Below, piece by piece: positions 1-8,560 of a stretch of 64,000 nucleotides of DNA. The notes beneath the pieces are model-generated. The model saw nothing but the letters and a program-made list of their open reading frames with translations, did no database searches and was not told the origin of the DNA. How positions within the stretch are numbered: the first letter of the stretch is position 1; every line of letters begins with the position of its first letter. The stretch comes from Mycolicibacterium sphagni (lineage in GTDB: Bacteria > Actinomycetota > Actinomycetes > Mycobacteriales > Mycobacteriaceae): assembly GCF_013337765.1 (NCBI RefSeq), contig NZ_VBSB01000008.1:124001-188000 (forward strand), given 5' to 3'. The position numbers and the translations under genes are program-made.

Positions 1-328
1 CCGACGCCAGCCCCGGGACGATGCCGGGGCCGTTGACGTCCTCCATGTAGTGCACGCCGTGGCTGATCATGGCGAGCTTGACGTTGGTGTCACGCTGTTG
101 GGCGGCCCCGCTCGCATAGGGCGAGCTGATGACGATCCGCACGCCGCCGATCCCGGCGTTGATGTCGTTGTCGAGACTTTCGCGAACCTGGTCGAGCACA
201 CCGCAGGGCACGCGCACCGGGTCGGCGACCGCCGCCGGCGCGAGACCCACGGACGCGCACGTCACGGCCGCCACGAGGGCGCAACCGAGGCGCGAAGGTT
301 CAACTATCGTTGGGTGAGTTTGCTTCAT
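1..328 (-). CDS. Exported protein of unknown function, 3' end outside window
   Basis: The reading frame opens at an ATG whose first base is 328 on the minus strand and stays open to the window edge, so about 109 N-terminal residues are visible and the C-terminus is missing. Residues 1-35 look like a signal peptide: a polar start, a hydrophobic core (ALVAAVTCASVGLAPAA) and an AVAD cleavage-like site. The mature part holds VPCGVLDQVRESLDND and a later VHYMEDVNGPGIVPG stretch. I do not recognise the family. It sits next to other small secreted proteins. Codon use is normal for the window. Confident that it is coding and exported, not confident of any function. Confidence 0.55.
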   Translation of the reverse strand, partial: MKQTHPTIVEPSRLGCALVAAVTCASVGLAPAAVADPVRVPCGVLDQVRESLDNDINAGIGGVRIVISSPYASGAAQQRDTNVKLAMISHGVHYMEDVNGPGIVPGLAS

Positions 329-435
329 CGTCCACCTGTGTATCCGGGCATCGCCATTGATGCCTGTATATAGGTGGAATTGACGACCGTGTTACGGGCG
401 TACAGAAATTAGCTCCCCAGAAGTCAGCTGCGAAG

Positions 436-897
436 TTAAACCCAGTCCCAGATGGACATGTCGCCCTTGGGGTAGTTCATGCAGACGTCGGTGGCCTTGG
501 CGACGACGCCCTTGTTGTTGAAGAACAGCTTGGCCCAGTTACCCCAGCGGGTCGCGACGAACTCGTAGTAGACGTTGGTCGCGGTGTCCTCGGAGTACTG
601 GCGGCGCGCCACCGGGTCGAGCGAGAAGAACCAGTGAATGCGGTCGAAGGCAAGCTGTTGGACCTCTGGCGGCCGGTTGCTGCGGTCGATCATGTAGCGC
701 TCAAAATACACGGGGCTGGTGTCGCGCGCCGCGGCCATGTACTGCTCGGTGTCGCACTGGGTGATGATGATGCGATGCGGGATCGGATAGTCGTCGCTGG
801 CGTCAGCGGCCGCCGGACCGGCCGAGACGAGACTCGCGGCCGCCACTGCACTCAACGCCATTCCCGCGAGCGTTGCGCGACGCTTCAACCCGGTCAT
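436..897 (-). CDS. DUF5078 family secreted protein
   Basis: A 153-residue exported protein. Residues 1-32 form a signal peptide (MTGLKRRATLAGMALSAVAA, then an AAADA-type cleavage site). The mature domain begins DYPIPHRIIITQCDTEQYMA and includes ARDTSPVYFERYMIDRS and a Trp/Tyr-rich C-terminal half ending in MSIWDWV; from memory this is the mycobacterial DUF5078 family, whose function is unknown to me. Two cysteines (in TQCD and DVCMN) could form a disulfide. The start has AGGAG 4 nt upstream. The upstream 60 nt are unusually AT-rich and probably hold the promoter. Confidence 0.75.
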   Translation of the reverse strand: MTGLKRRATLAGMALSAVAAASLVSAGPAAADASDDYPIPHRIIITQCDTEQYMAAARDTSPVYFERYMIDRSNRPPEVQQLAFDRIHWFFSLDPVARRQYSEDTATNVYYEFVATRWGNWAKLFFNNKGVVAKATDVCMNYPKGDMSIWDWV

Positions 898-1017
898 CGT
901 TCTCCTGCCCTAAAACCATTAAGCGGACTAACTATATAGCGGTCCAGTGCGCAGTATCTACCCTAGGTCCGCGCCGGACTGTGTTTGTGACGAGTGTGAC
1001 TTCTGGCGCGGAAAGTG

Positions 1018-1281
1018 TCAGCCGCCGTTGGTGACCGGGTTGGACGACAGCGTGATGAAGCCGTCGTTGATCCACACGCCCCAGCGGCCACCCCACATGT
1101 GGGTCCACACGACGGGGCGACCGGCCCAGACCTCGGCGGGCTTGCCCGGCGCCCAGGCGGGCACCGGCTCGCCGACATTCTGGTCCGGCGGCGGCGGGTC
1201 AGCGCTCGCTGGTGCGATGCCGATCGCGAGTCCAACCGCGAGCGCGCCGACAGCGGTCAGCGCGGATTTGATCAAGGTCAT
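1018..1281 (-). CDS. Small secreted protein, Trp-rich
   Basis: An 87-residue exported protein. Residues 1-28 are a signal peptide (LIKSALTAVGALAVGLAIG...APASAD). The mature part is rich in Pro and Trp (PPPPDQNVGEPVPAW, WTHMWGGRWGVWINDGF) and ends in Gly-Gly. I chose the ATG at 1281 because a GGAG lies 8 nt upstream of it; the in-frame GTG at 1287 would be only 2 nt from the same motif. It resembles short mycobacterial secreted hypotheticals, but I cannot name a family. No conserved catalytic motif is visible. Confidence 0.6.
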   Translation of the reverse strand: MTLIKSALTAVGALAVGLAIGIAPASADPPPPDQNVGEPVPAWAPGKPAEVWAGRPVVWTHMWGGRWGVWINDGFITLSSNPVTNGG

Positions 1282-1377
1282 GAGCACGACTCCAGCGTTC
1301 AGACGTCATCGAGATACTTAGCAAATATAACCAGCATCGGGCGCTGATGATCCGCTACCCCGCAACATCGCGCGTCG

Positions 1378-1986
1378 CTATGGCGTCGGCGCAGGTGTGG
1401 CAGTAATCGGTGCCGGCTGCCCGGGGGCATTGAATTCGTATCCCGGCGGCGGCGGCCCGGAGATCGAGTAGTAGCCCGGCGGCAGGGCGGGCGTCCCCGG
1501 CGGCGGTGGCTTACCCGGGCCATACTCGCTCGGCGGCGCCTCTGAGCCGGGTGCGGTATACGACTTGAACCCGGGCGGCAGAGGCGGCGGGGCGCCTGCT
1601 CCGGGCGGCGGGGCGACGGAGCCGCCGGCGTAGGCCTCGTCTTGGGGTCCGTAATAGGGGTCGCGGGCTTGATGCCAGAGATCTTTGAGCGATCCGAGGA
1701 CGCCGGGGGTGTTCTGCGACCCGTAGGTCGGGTTGGCGATCTCGGGGACCGATGGCGGCGCGCCGGGCGGCGGCGGTGCAGGTGCGGGGGCAGCCGCGGG
1801 ATCGATCGGCACCGAGACCGGCTGGCCGGGCACTGCGGCGGCCGGGTCGGACGGGACCACGGGTACTGGCGTCGGCGTCATCGGGTCGGCGGATGCGGCG
1901 GCTCCCCCAGCGAACGCGGTGCCGACGGTCACGCCGGCGACGAGGAGTGCGCGGACGAATGGCGCGGTGCGATGCCCTTCAGACAT
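1378..1986 (-). CDS. Pro/Ala-rich secreted protein
   Basis: A 202-residue exported protein. The start ATG at 1986 has a GAGAGGA about 12 nt upstream and is followed by a signal peptide (APFVRALLVAGVTVGTAFAG, ASADP cleavage region). The mature chain is low complexity, with long runs of Pro, Ala and Gly around a short less repetitive middle (NPTYGSQNTPGVLGSLKDLW). The C-terminal half repeats PPG and PPPPG motifs with Tyr (PPGYYSISGPPPPGYEF). This composition is common in mycobacterial cell-wall-associated exported proteins. The frame is open another 90 codons upstream, but that part lacks a plausible start and would bury the signal peptide. Function unknown. Confidence 0.65.
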   Translation of the reverse strand: MSEGHRTAPFVRALLVAGVTVGTAFAGGAAASADPMTPTPVPVVPSDPAAAVPGQPVSVPIDPAAAPAPAPPPPGAPPSVPEIANPTYGSQNTPGVLGSLKDLWHQARDPYYGPQDEAYAGGSVAPPPGAGAPPPLPPGFKSYTAPGSEAPPSEYGPGKPPPPGTPALPPGYYSISGPPPPGYEFNAPGQPAPITATPAPTP

Positions 1987-2155
1987 GAATCCGGCGGTCC
2001 TCTCTGTTGCCCAAGCCCACCGATCGTCGCACAGATCGGCGATCGATGTTCCCGGGGCAAACCCGGTGTACTCCTGTCCTATCGCCCGCGCGACGTAGGT
2101 CGTTTCAGCGATGCGCTGGTGCCCGGCGGTTTCGCCGGGCACCAGAGGCGTCAGA

Positions 2156-2452
2156 TCAGACCTTGTTGGTTTCGGTGCTGCCGTCGGTGCTGCCGGTGGC
2201 CGATCCCTTGAGGTAGCGGGTGACGAAGCCGTACGACGTGATCGCCGCGACGACACCGATCACGCCCCACAGAACGATCGGGAACACCAGCGACCCGAAG
2301 ATGAAGTCGTAGGTCAGCGCCAGGTAGAGCGACCAGAACACCCGGTAGATCGACCAGAACGCCAGCAGGCCGGTGCTGATGCCGATGTACAGGCTGTATT
2401 GGCGGTCGACGCGATCGATGTGTTGCGCGATGGGGGTCGGCACGATCTTCAT
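2156..2452 (-). CDS. Small membrane protein with two predicted TM helices
   Basis: A 98-residue protein. A cytosolic N-terminus (MKIVPTPIAQHIDRVDRQYS) is followed by hydrophobic segments at about residues 21-45 and 52-76, then a Ser/Thr/Gly-rich polar tail. The ATG at 2452 has an excellent GAGAGGA Shine-Dalgarno 7 nt upstream, so I prefer it over the longer open frame. It is preceded by the PPOX-family gene on the same strand. I do not recognise the family; the 2-TM architecture suggests a small integral membrane protein without a catalytic domain. Confidence 0.65.
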   Translation of the reverse strand: MKIVPTPIAQHIDRVDRQYSLYIGISTGLLAFWSIYRVFWSLYLALTYDFIFGSLVFPIVLWGVIGVVAAITSYGFVTRYLKGSATGSTDGSTETNKV

Positions 2453-2543
2453 AAGTTTTTCCTCTCGTTGCTCGCCGCCTTCGTGGCGTCGTTGCGAGAA
2501 GTAAAGAGCCGAAGATCGCCTACCGATCCCAACTAGGGGCCCG

Positions 2544-2972
2544 CTACAGCTCGTCGGAGAAGTCAGCGCTGAGCCAGCGGTCCGGACGGAACGTGAACAG
2601 CACGTTGGCGTGGCCGTCCATGCTGGCAACGAACTGCCGGGCACCTTCCTCGCCGAGATAACGCACCGCGATCTCTTCGAGAACCTGCGGGGGCGTCGGG
2701 TCGGTGACGTCGGCAATCGAGGCTTCGACCACCACATATTGGTACGGCGGTTCCTCGTGTTGCACCACCAGCGACACGGCCCCGGCTTGCTTGATCAGCC
2801 GCGCCTTCCTCGACGAGCTACCCGTGGTGACCCGGATGTCCCCGCCCGGGGTGTAGTCGTACCAGATCGGGACGCTGGCCGGCGGTCGGCCATCGGCGGC
2901 GACGGAAAGCACCGCCACGTGCTTGGCGGCGAGGAATTCCTGCCGCTCGGACTCGGTCAGTTCTCTGGGCAT
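2544..2972 (-). CDS. PPOX-class (pyridoxamine phosphate oxidase-like) flavin/F420-binding protein
   Basis: A 142-residue single-domain split-barrel protein. The N-terminal pattern, a short helix then HVAVLSVAADGRPPASVPIWYDY, is typical of the PNPOx-like barrel that binds FMN or, in many mycobacterial members, F420. Further strands include DIRVTTGSSSRKARLI and AVSLVVQHEEPPYQYVVVEA, and the C-terminus DRWLSADFSDEL closes the fold. Members reduce or bind small substrates such as biliverdin or other electrophiles; the substrate here cannot be told. It starts from an ATG and is encoded alone, followed by a small membrane protein gene. Confidence 0.75.
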   Translation of the reverse strand: MPRELTESERQEFLAAKHVAVLSVAADGRPPASVPIWYDYTPGGDIRVTTGSSSRKARLIKQAGAVSLVVQHEEPPYQYVVVEASIADVTDPTPPQVLEEIAVRYLGEEGARQFVASMDGHANVLFTFRPDRWLSADFSDEL

Positions 2973-3223
2973 ATAGCGGCAAACCCAACGCTGCGGCGGG
3001 CTATTCCTGGCGGACGCCTAGTGCGGCGGCACACCGGTGTATTCAGGATTCGGTGGAACCGCAAGCGCGATGCCGATCCGGTCACGTCGGTCAGTTCGTG
3101 GGGTGAAGAAGCCCTGCACCATCTGATTGCTCAGCGCTGTGCTGTCACAAGGCAGACTCGAACTCTTGCGACATCCCTTCGACCGTTCGCCGGTTTGTCG
3201 GGATGGTTCGGTAGGGTCTCGGC

Positions 3224-5608
3224 GTGACTTCCAGCCCAACCGTCAAATCTGTAAATGCCCGTCTTGCTGAGGAACTCGCGGTAGCCGAGACGCAGGTAAT
3301 CGCCGCTGTCCGGCTGCTAGACGAGGGCGCCACGGTCCCGTTCATCGCCCGCTACCGCAAGGAAGTCACCGGCAGCCTCGACGACGGACAGCTGCGCGAC
3401 CTCGAGGAGCGGCTCCGTTATCTGCGGGAGCTCGACGAACGTCGCGACGCGGTGTTGGCCTCCATCCAGGAGCAGGGCAAGCTGACCGACGAGCTGAGGG
3501 CGGCGCTGCTCACCGCCGACACCAAATCCCGGGTCGAGGACATCTACCTGCCGTACAAACCGAAGCGGCGCACCAAAGCTCAGATCGCCCGCGAGGCAGG
3601 TTTGGAGCCCTTGGCTGATCGGCTGCTCGCCGACCCTGCTGTCAGCCCGGAAGCTGCGGCGGCGGAGTTCCTCAAGGCCGATGTCGCCGATGCGGCGGCG
3701 GCCCTCGACGGCGCCCGGCATATCCTCGTCGAGCGAGCTGCCGAAGACGCCGAGCTGGTCGGGGCGATCCGCACCAAATTCTGGGCCGAAGGCGCGCTGC
3801 GGACCGCACCTCATTCCGAAGAGTCTGCGAAAAGCCCAGCGGCACAAAAGTTCCGCGACTATTTCGAGTTCTCTGAACGACTCGAAGACATGCCGTCGCA
3901 CCGGGTGCTTGCGGTGATGCGTGGCGAGAAAGAGCAGGCTCTTGCCCTGCGCTTCGATGGCGGAAGCGATGACGCCTACGAAGTGATGGTCGCGCAAGCG
4001 TTGGGGGTCGATCTGTCGGCCAAGGCGGCCGCGACGCCGTGGCTGGCCACCACCGTCCGATTGGCCTGGCGCACCCGGCTGATGATCTCGGGTGCGGTCG
4101 ACGCGCGGATGCGGCTGCGCCAGCGCGCCGAGGACGACGCGGTCGCGGTGTTCGCCAAGAATCTCAAGGACCTCCTACTCGCGGCTCCCGCGGGTACCCG
4201 CACCACGCTCGGGCTGGATCCGGGCTTTCGCACCGGCGTGAAGGTCGCCGTCGTCGACAGCACCGGCAAGGTGCTCGACACCTGTGCCGTCTTCCCGCAT
4301 CAGCCGCAGCGCCAATGGGATTCGGCGAAGGCGACACTGGCGGCGCTGGTCGCGCGCCACGGCGTCGAATTGATCGCCATCGGCAACGGCACCGCGTCGC
4401 GGGAGACCGACGCACTGGCCACCGAGCTCATCGCCGATATCCGCGCCGCCGGTGCGGCCGCACCGGTCAAGGCCATCGTGAGCGAGGCCGGCGCATCGGT
4501 GTACTCGGCGTCCGCTTATGCCGCCCGCGAGCTGCCCAGCCTGGATGTGACCGTGCGTGGTGCGGTGTCGATCGCGCGACGGCTGCAGGATCCGCTCGCC
4601 GAACTGGTGAAGATCGAGCCGAAATCGATCGGGGTGGGCCAGTATCAACACGATGTCACTCCTGGCACGCTCGCACGCAGCCTCGACGCCGTGGTGGAGG
4701 ACGCGGTCAACGCCGTCGGCGTCGACCTGAACACCGCGTCGGTTCCGTTGTTGGCGAAGGTGTCCGGTGTGTCCGAGTCGTTGGCCGAAGCTATCGTCGC
4801 CCACCGGGAGAAGACCGGGCCGTTCCGCAACCGCAGCGCACTGCTGGACGTCGCGCGCCTGGGCCCCAAGGCTTTTGAACAATGCGCGGGCTTCCTTCGG
4901 ATTCGCGGCGGTGATGACGCGCTGGATGCGTCGGGGGTCCATCCGGAGGCCTACCCGGTGGTCCGACGGATCCTGGATCGCTCTGGGCTCGCCCTGGCCG
5001 AGCTCATCGGTAACGAACGGTCGTTGCGATCGTTGAAGGCCGCCGACTTCGCCGACGACCGATTCGGTGTGCCGACGGTTACCGACATCCTCGCCGAACT
5101 GGAGAAGCCGGGGCGTGATCCACGGCCTGCGTTCTCCACTGCGACGTTCGCCGCCGGGGTGGAGAAGGTGGCCGACCTGAAGGTGGGCATGGTGCTCGAA
5201 GGCGTCGTCACCAATGTCGCGGCGTTCGGCGCCTTTGTCGACGTGGGTGTGCACCAGGACGGTCTGGTGCACGTGTCGGCGATGTCGGACCGATTCGTCT
5301 CCGACCCGCATGAGGTGGTGCGCTCCGGTCAGGTGGTGCGAGTCAAGGTCCTCGAGGTCGACGTCGACCGTCAGCGAATCGGCCTCAGTCTCCGGCTCGG
5401 CGATGAGCCAAAACACAAGCAGGCCAGGGAATCTGGTGGCAGTGGCAGTGGCAGTGGCAGTGGCAGTGGCAGTGGCGGTGGCAGGCCGGCTGGCCGCGGC
5501 GAACGCCGCCAGCCCACCCGTGGCGGCGACGGCGGGCGACGAGACAACACCAATCGGTCGTCCGGTTCGATGGCACAAGCCTTGCGAGACGCCGGTTTCG
5601 GCCGATAG
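3224..5608 (+). CDS. tex: Tex family RNA-binding transcription accessory protein
   Basis: A 794-residue Tex protein with the full domain order: a helical N-terminal Tex domain (residues 1-190), a YqgF/RNase H-like domain starting near residue 325 (LGLDPGFRTGVKVAVVD), tandem helix-hairpin-helix segments about 480-570 (VPLLAKVSGVSESLAEAIVA) and an S1 RNA-binding domain about 640-715 (LKVGMVLEGVVTNVAAFGAF). Tex proteins bind nucleic acid and are linked to transcription elongation and RNA metabolism in the cytoplasm. The start is a GTG. The C-terminal tail after S1 is unusual: a perfect Gly-Ser alternating run followed by an Arg/Gly-rich stretch, encoded by a hexanucleotide repeat. Length is typical. 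Confidence 0.93.
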   Translation: MTSSPTVKSVNARLAEELAVAETQVIAAVRLLDEGATVPFIARYRKEVTGSLDDGQLRDLEERLRYLRELDERRDAVLASIQEQGKLTDELRAALLTADTKSRVEDIYLPYKPKRRTKAQIAREAGLEPLADRLLADPAVSPEAAAAEFLKADVADAAAALDGARHILVERAAEDAELVGAIRTKFWAEGALRTAPHSEESAKSPAAQKFRDYFEFSERLEDMPSHRVLAVMRGEKEQALALRFDGGSDDAYEVMVAQALGVDLSAKAAATPWLATTVRLAWRTRLMISGAVDARMRLRQRAEDDAVAVFAKNLKDLLLAAPAGTRTTLGLDPGFRTGVKVAVVDSTGKVLDTCAVFPHQPQRQWDSAKATLAALVARHGVELIAIGNGTASRETDALATELIADIRAAGAAAPVKAIVSEAGASVYSASAYAARELPSLDVTVRGAVSIARRLQDPLAELVKIEPKSIGVGQYQHDVTPGTLARSLDAVVEDAVNAVGVDLNTASVPLLAKVSGVSESLAEAIVAHREKTGPFRNRSALLDVARLGPKAFEQCAGFLRIRGGDDALDASGVHPEAYPVVRRILDRSGLALAELIGNERSLRSLKAADFADDRFGVPTVTDILAELEKPGRDPRPAFSTATFAAGVEKVADLKVGMVLEGVVTNVAAFGAFVDVGVHQDGLVHVSAMSDRFVSDPHEVVRSGQVVRVKVLEVDVDRQRIGLSLRLGDEPKHKQARESGGSGSGSGSGSGSGGGRPAGRGERRQPTRGGDGGRRDNTNRSSGSMAQALRDAGFGR
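5437..5484 (+). repeat. Hexanucleotide tandem repeat TGGCAG in tex
   Basis: Six perfect copies of TGGCAG run from 5437 to 5472, followed by one TGGCGG and one more TGGCAG. The unit is two codons, so it encodes alternating Gly-Ser in the Tex C-terminal tail, and copy-number change would stay in frame. Seen directly in the sequence. Confidence 0.95.
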
Positions 5609-5649
5609 AACTCCCCTGCCCTGTTAGGTTCGCCTCAACGGGAGGCGGC

Positions 5650-6540
5650 ATGAGTGACAAGGTTCGGTACACCAAGAAATCGGTGACGTCCAAGGACGGC
5701 ACCGCGATCGGCTTTCGTCAGCTCGGTCAGGGTCCGGCGATAGTGATCCTGCACGGCGGGGCACTGGCATCGCAGCACTACATGAAGCTCGGTGCCGCGC
5801 TGGCCGACGAATTCACCGTCTGCATACCCGACCGGCGCGGGCGTGGGATGAGCGGCTCCTATGGCCCGAACTACAGCATCGCCAGCGAGGACGAAGACCT
5901 CGCGGCTGTCGTGGCCGAGACCGGCGCGCAGTATGTTTTCGGGACGGCGGACGGCGGGCTGTTCGCGTTGCACGGCTCGGCCTCGATCCCAGCGATCCGT
6001 AAGGTTGCCGTGTACGAGCCCGTCATCTTCGTGGGCCAACCCGACCTGCCGGCCTTCAAGGCCACCATCGGCCGTGGTGAAGCGTTGATCGCCAAGGGCG
6101 ATATCGCCGGAGCGATGTCGAGCCTGGCCGTCGATTCGGCTAACGACCCACGGATGCAGGCTGTTTCGGCCCCGTACCGGTTGATGGGCCGGGTCCTCGC
6201 CGCGCCTCTGGTCTGTCGGCTGTTTCTGTCGCTCGATGCCCTTGCGGCGCGCGGTGACGCCGTCGCACTGCGGGATCTGGTGCCGGCTTTGATCCCAGAA
6301 CTGCGGCAGGTCGAGGCGACTGACGGCACGATCGACTTCTACCGCACCGTGACGGCGGAGTGCCTGCTGATGTGCGGCGGTCACGCGCCGACGCTGTTCA
6401 CCGGGACACTGGATGCCCTTGAGGGGGTGCTGCCGAACGCCCGCCGCGTCGAGCTGGCGGGCCTGCACCACGGTGCGGCGCAGGATCAAGGCGGCAATCC
6501 CCGCGTGCTGGCCGACCAACTGCGGCAATTCTTTTCATGA
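5650..6540 (+). CDS. Alpha/beta hydrolase-fold protein lacking the usual nucleophile
   Basis: A 296-residue protein with the alpha/beta hydrolase fold: strand and oxyanion region VILHGGALASQHY (about residues 33-45), CIPDRRGRGMSG (about 58-69), and a C-terminal His region VELAGLHHGAAQ (about 265-276). At the nucleophile elbow, where relatives read like FGxSSGA, this protein reads FGTADGG, so the nucleophile serine is replaced by alanine. The codons at 5937-5954 confirm this reading. It may be a non-hydrolytic binding protein, or it may use another residue. It starts at ATG with GGGAGG upstream, 41 nt after tex on the same strand. Confidence 0.8.
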   Translation: MSDKVRYTKKSVTSKDGTAIGFRQLGQGPAIVILHGGALASQHYMKLGAALADEFTVCIPDRRGRGMSGSYGPNYSIASEDEDLAAVVAETGAQYVFGTADGGLFALHGSASIPAIRKVAVYEPVIFVGQPDLPAFKATIGRGEALIAKGDIAGAMSSLAVDSANDPRMQAVSAPYRLMGRVLAAPLVCRLFLSLDALAARGDAVALRDLVPALIPELRQVEATDGTIDFYRTVTAECLLMCGGHAPTLFTGTLDALEGVLPNARRVELAGLHHGAAQDQGGNPRVLADQLRQFFS

Positions 6541-6811
6541 TCAAATCCGTGCACGAAGTTCTGGCGCCAGAAGTTCGACGATATTCCGGGTTATCAGCAT
6601 TCACCCAGTCGGTGGACAATTAGTTGTCAGACTGGCGTGCATTCCTGGGAATTCTCAGCCTCCATTTATGTTGTGCTTCTTAGATTTTCATGAACTCGTG
6701 GCCGATCGGCACTTATACCGATGGTAAGCGGTTATTTCAGGTTCGTGTGCGATATTTCACGACCGGGCTAAAACGGAATTGTTTTACCGCATCGGCTGCG
6801 TTGCATCGCGC

Positions 6812-7918
6812 ATGACAGATATCGCTTTCTCCCGCTCGCTGAACCCAATTGGCACGCCCCGGCACGGTGATCCCCGCGTCGCCGGCACTGCCACCGCGTT
6901 CACGACACATCGCTACGACCAGGACGAGGTGGCCAAGGCGCTCACCGAGTTCGCCGAACCCGGGTTCGCCCGCTTCGCCAGGACCAGCGGCGTCGAATAC
7001 CGCAACCTCGCGCTGCCGGTGGACCGCTACCCGAAGATGACCGGCTTCACCGAAGCCAACGAGGCGTACCTCGAGGTGGCCGTCGAACTCGGCGAGCAGG
7101 CGGTGCGCCGCGCCCTCGATGAGGCGCACCTGCGCCCCGACGAGGTCGACGCCATCCTGACCGTGTCGAGCACCGGCGTCGCGGTGCCGACGATCGATGC
7201 CCGCATCGCGACCAAGCTGGGGCTGCGGTCCGACGTCAAGCGCATCCCGCTGTTCGGCCTCGGCTGTGTGGCAGGCGCGGCAGGGATGGCGCGACTGCAC
7301 GACTACCTGCGCGGTTTTCCCGACCACGTCGCCGTGTTGCTCTCCGTCGAGCTGTGCTCCCTGACGCTGCAACGCGACGACACATCGATCCCCGCGCTGA
7401 TCGGCGTGTGCCTGTTCGGCGACGGCGCGGCAGCAGTGGTCGGCACGGGCGCCGATCGGGTCCCGGCCGGGCTCCCCCTGCAGTCGGGTCCGCAGATATT
7501 GGCCACCCGGAGCGCACTGTTGCCCGACACCGTCGAGGTGATGGGCTGGAATGTGAGCTCCAGTGGATTCCAGCTGGTGATGTCACGCGACGTTCCGAAG
7601 ATGGCCGATGACCATCTCGGCGCTGAGGTCGACCGGTTCCTCGCGGACCATGGACTGACGACCGCCGACATCACGACCTGGGTGTGTCACCCGGGCGGGC
7701 CCAAGGTGCTCGAGTCGATCACCAACGCCGTCGGCATGCCGACCGAAGCGTTGCGGCACAGCTGGGAATCGATGCGCGACAACGGAAACATGTCGTCGGC
7801 GTCGGTGCTCGACGTCTTCAACCGAACGCTCGCGGAAGCCCCGGCGGCGGGATCCCTGGGAGTGATGCTGGCAATGGGGCCTGGCTTCAGCTTCGAACTG
7901 TTGCTGCTGAGCTGGTGA
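6812..7918 (+). CDS. Type III polyketide synthase (chalcone/alkylresorcinol synthase family)
   Basis: A 368-residue homodimer-type ketosynthase that would extend a fatty acyl or other starter with malonyl-CoA and cyclise it to a pyrone or resorcinol. The full catalytic triad is visible: Cys in FGLGCVAGAAG (about residue 147), His in WVCHPGGPKVLE (about 292) and Asn in RDNGNMSSASV (about 325). The C-terminal GPGFSFE loop is typical. I chose the ATG at 6812 over an upstream TTG at 6779; neither has a strong ribosome site. It is followed 10 nt later by an ICMT-like methyltransferase gene, an arrangement known from bacterial alkylpyrone/alkylresorcinol loci such as Bacillus bpsA-bpsB. Confidence 0.9.
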   Translation: MTDIAFSRSLNPIGTPRHGDPRVAGTATAFTTHRYDQDEVAKALTEFAEPGFARFARTSGVEYRNLALPVDRYPKMTGFTEANEAYLEVAVELGEQAVRRALDEAHLRPDEVDAILTVSSTGVAVPTIDARIATKLGLRSDVKRIPLFGLGCVAGAAGMARLHDYLRGFPDHVAVLLSVELCSLTLQRDDTSIPALIGVCLFGDGAAAVVGTGADRVPAGLPLQSGPQILATRSALLPDTVEVMGWNVSSSGFQLVMSRDVPKMADDHLGAEVDRFLADHGLTTADITTWVCHPGGPKVLESITNAVGMPTEALRHSWESMRDNGNMSSASVLDVFNRTLAEAPAAGSLGVMLAMGPGFSFELLLLSW

Positions 7919-7928
7919 AGGAGTCCCG

Positions 7929-8447
7929 ATGATCTACACCCCAATGTTCTATTACGGCTTCATCGTTGCGATCGGCGCCGAACGGCTCGTCGAGCTGGTG
8001 GTGTCGCGGCGCAACGCCCGATGGTCCTTCGCCCAGGGCGGCCAAGAGTTCGGCCGCGGGCACTATCCGGTGATGGTCAGCATGCACACCTTGCTGCTGG
8101 TGTCCTGCATCGTCGAAGTGGCGACGATGCACCGGCCGTTCGTGCCCTGGCTCGGCTGGCCGATGGTGGGCGTCGTGGCGGCCAGCACCGCTCTGCGCTG
8201 GTGGTGCGTGTCCACGCTGGGTAAGCGGTGGAATCCGCGGCTGATCGTGATCAAGGGTGCTCCCTTGATCGACCGTGGCCCCTATCGCTGGCTGCACCAC
8301 CCCAACTACACGGCGGTGGTCGCCGAAGTGGCAGCGCTGCCGCTGGTGCACTCAGCCTGGATGACCGCGATCGTGTTCAGCATCGCCAACGCCCTGGTGC
8401 TCACCGTGCGTATCCGCGCCGAGAACGTGGCGCTGGGCTACGCCTGA
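7929..8447 (+). CDS. Isoprenylcysteine carboxyl methyltransferase (ICMT)-like membrane methyltransferase
   Basis: A 172-residue integral membrane protein with about four hydrophobic segments and the ICMT-family cofactor-binding region KGAPLIDRGPYRWLHHPNY (about residues 108-127) followed by a hydrophobic hairpin. Bacterial members beside type III polyketide synthases are thought to O-methylate the lipid polyketide (BpsB/SrsB type) using S-adenosylmethionine. It begins at an ATG with AAGGAG 5-6 nt upstream and lies 10 nt after the polyketide synthase stop, so the two form an operon. The pairing is seen in the sequence; methylation of the product is inferred from that context. Confidence 0.82.
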   Translation: MIYTPMFYYGFIVAIGAERLVELVVSRRNARWSFAQGGQEFGRGHYPVMVSMHTLLLVSCIVEVATMHRPFVPWLGWPMVGVVAASTALRWWCVSTLGKRWNPRLIVIKGAPLIDRGPYRWLHHPNYTAVVAEVAALPLVHSAWMTAIVFSIANALVLTVRIRAENVALGYA

Positions 8448-8560
8448 GCCGTAGCTGAAAATTGCCCGGCGGGTAAGAGTCCATGGATTGCAACCACTTT
8501 CGGGCATAAACGGTGTTACCTTGGCCCCGTTGAGCTTGTGCACGTCACGAGGGGGCTTCA

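Noticed and set aside
5437..5484. Short repeat array considered as CRISPR-like
   Set aside because: The units are 6 bp, contiguous with no spacers and lie inside a coding sequence.
4175..5578. A 467-codon minus-strand frame across tex, and other antisense frames
   Set aside because: The translation is low-complexity His/Arg/Gly-rich sequence arising from the tex codons and its hexanucleotide repeat.
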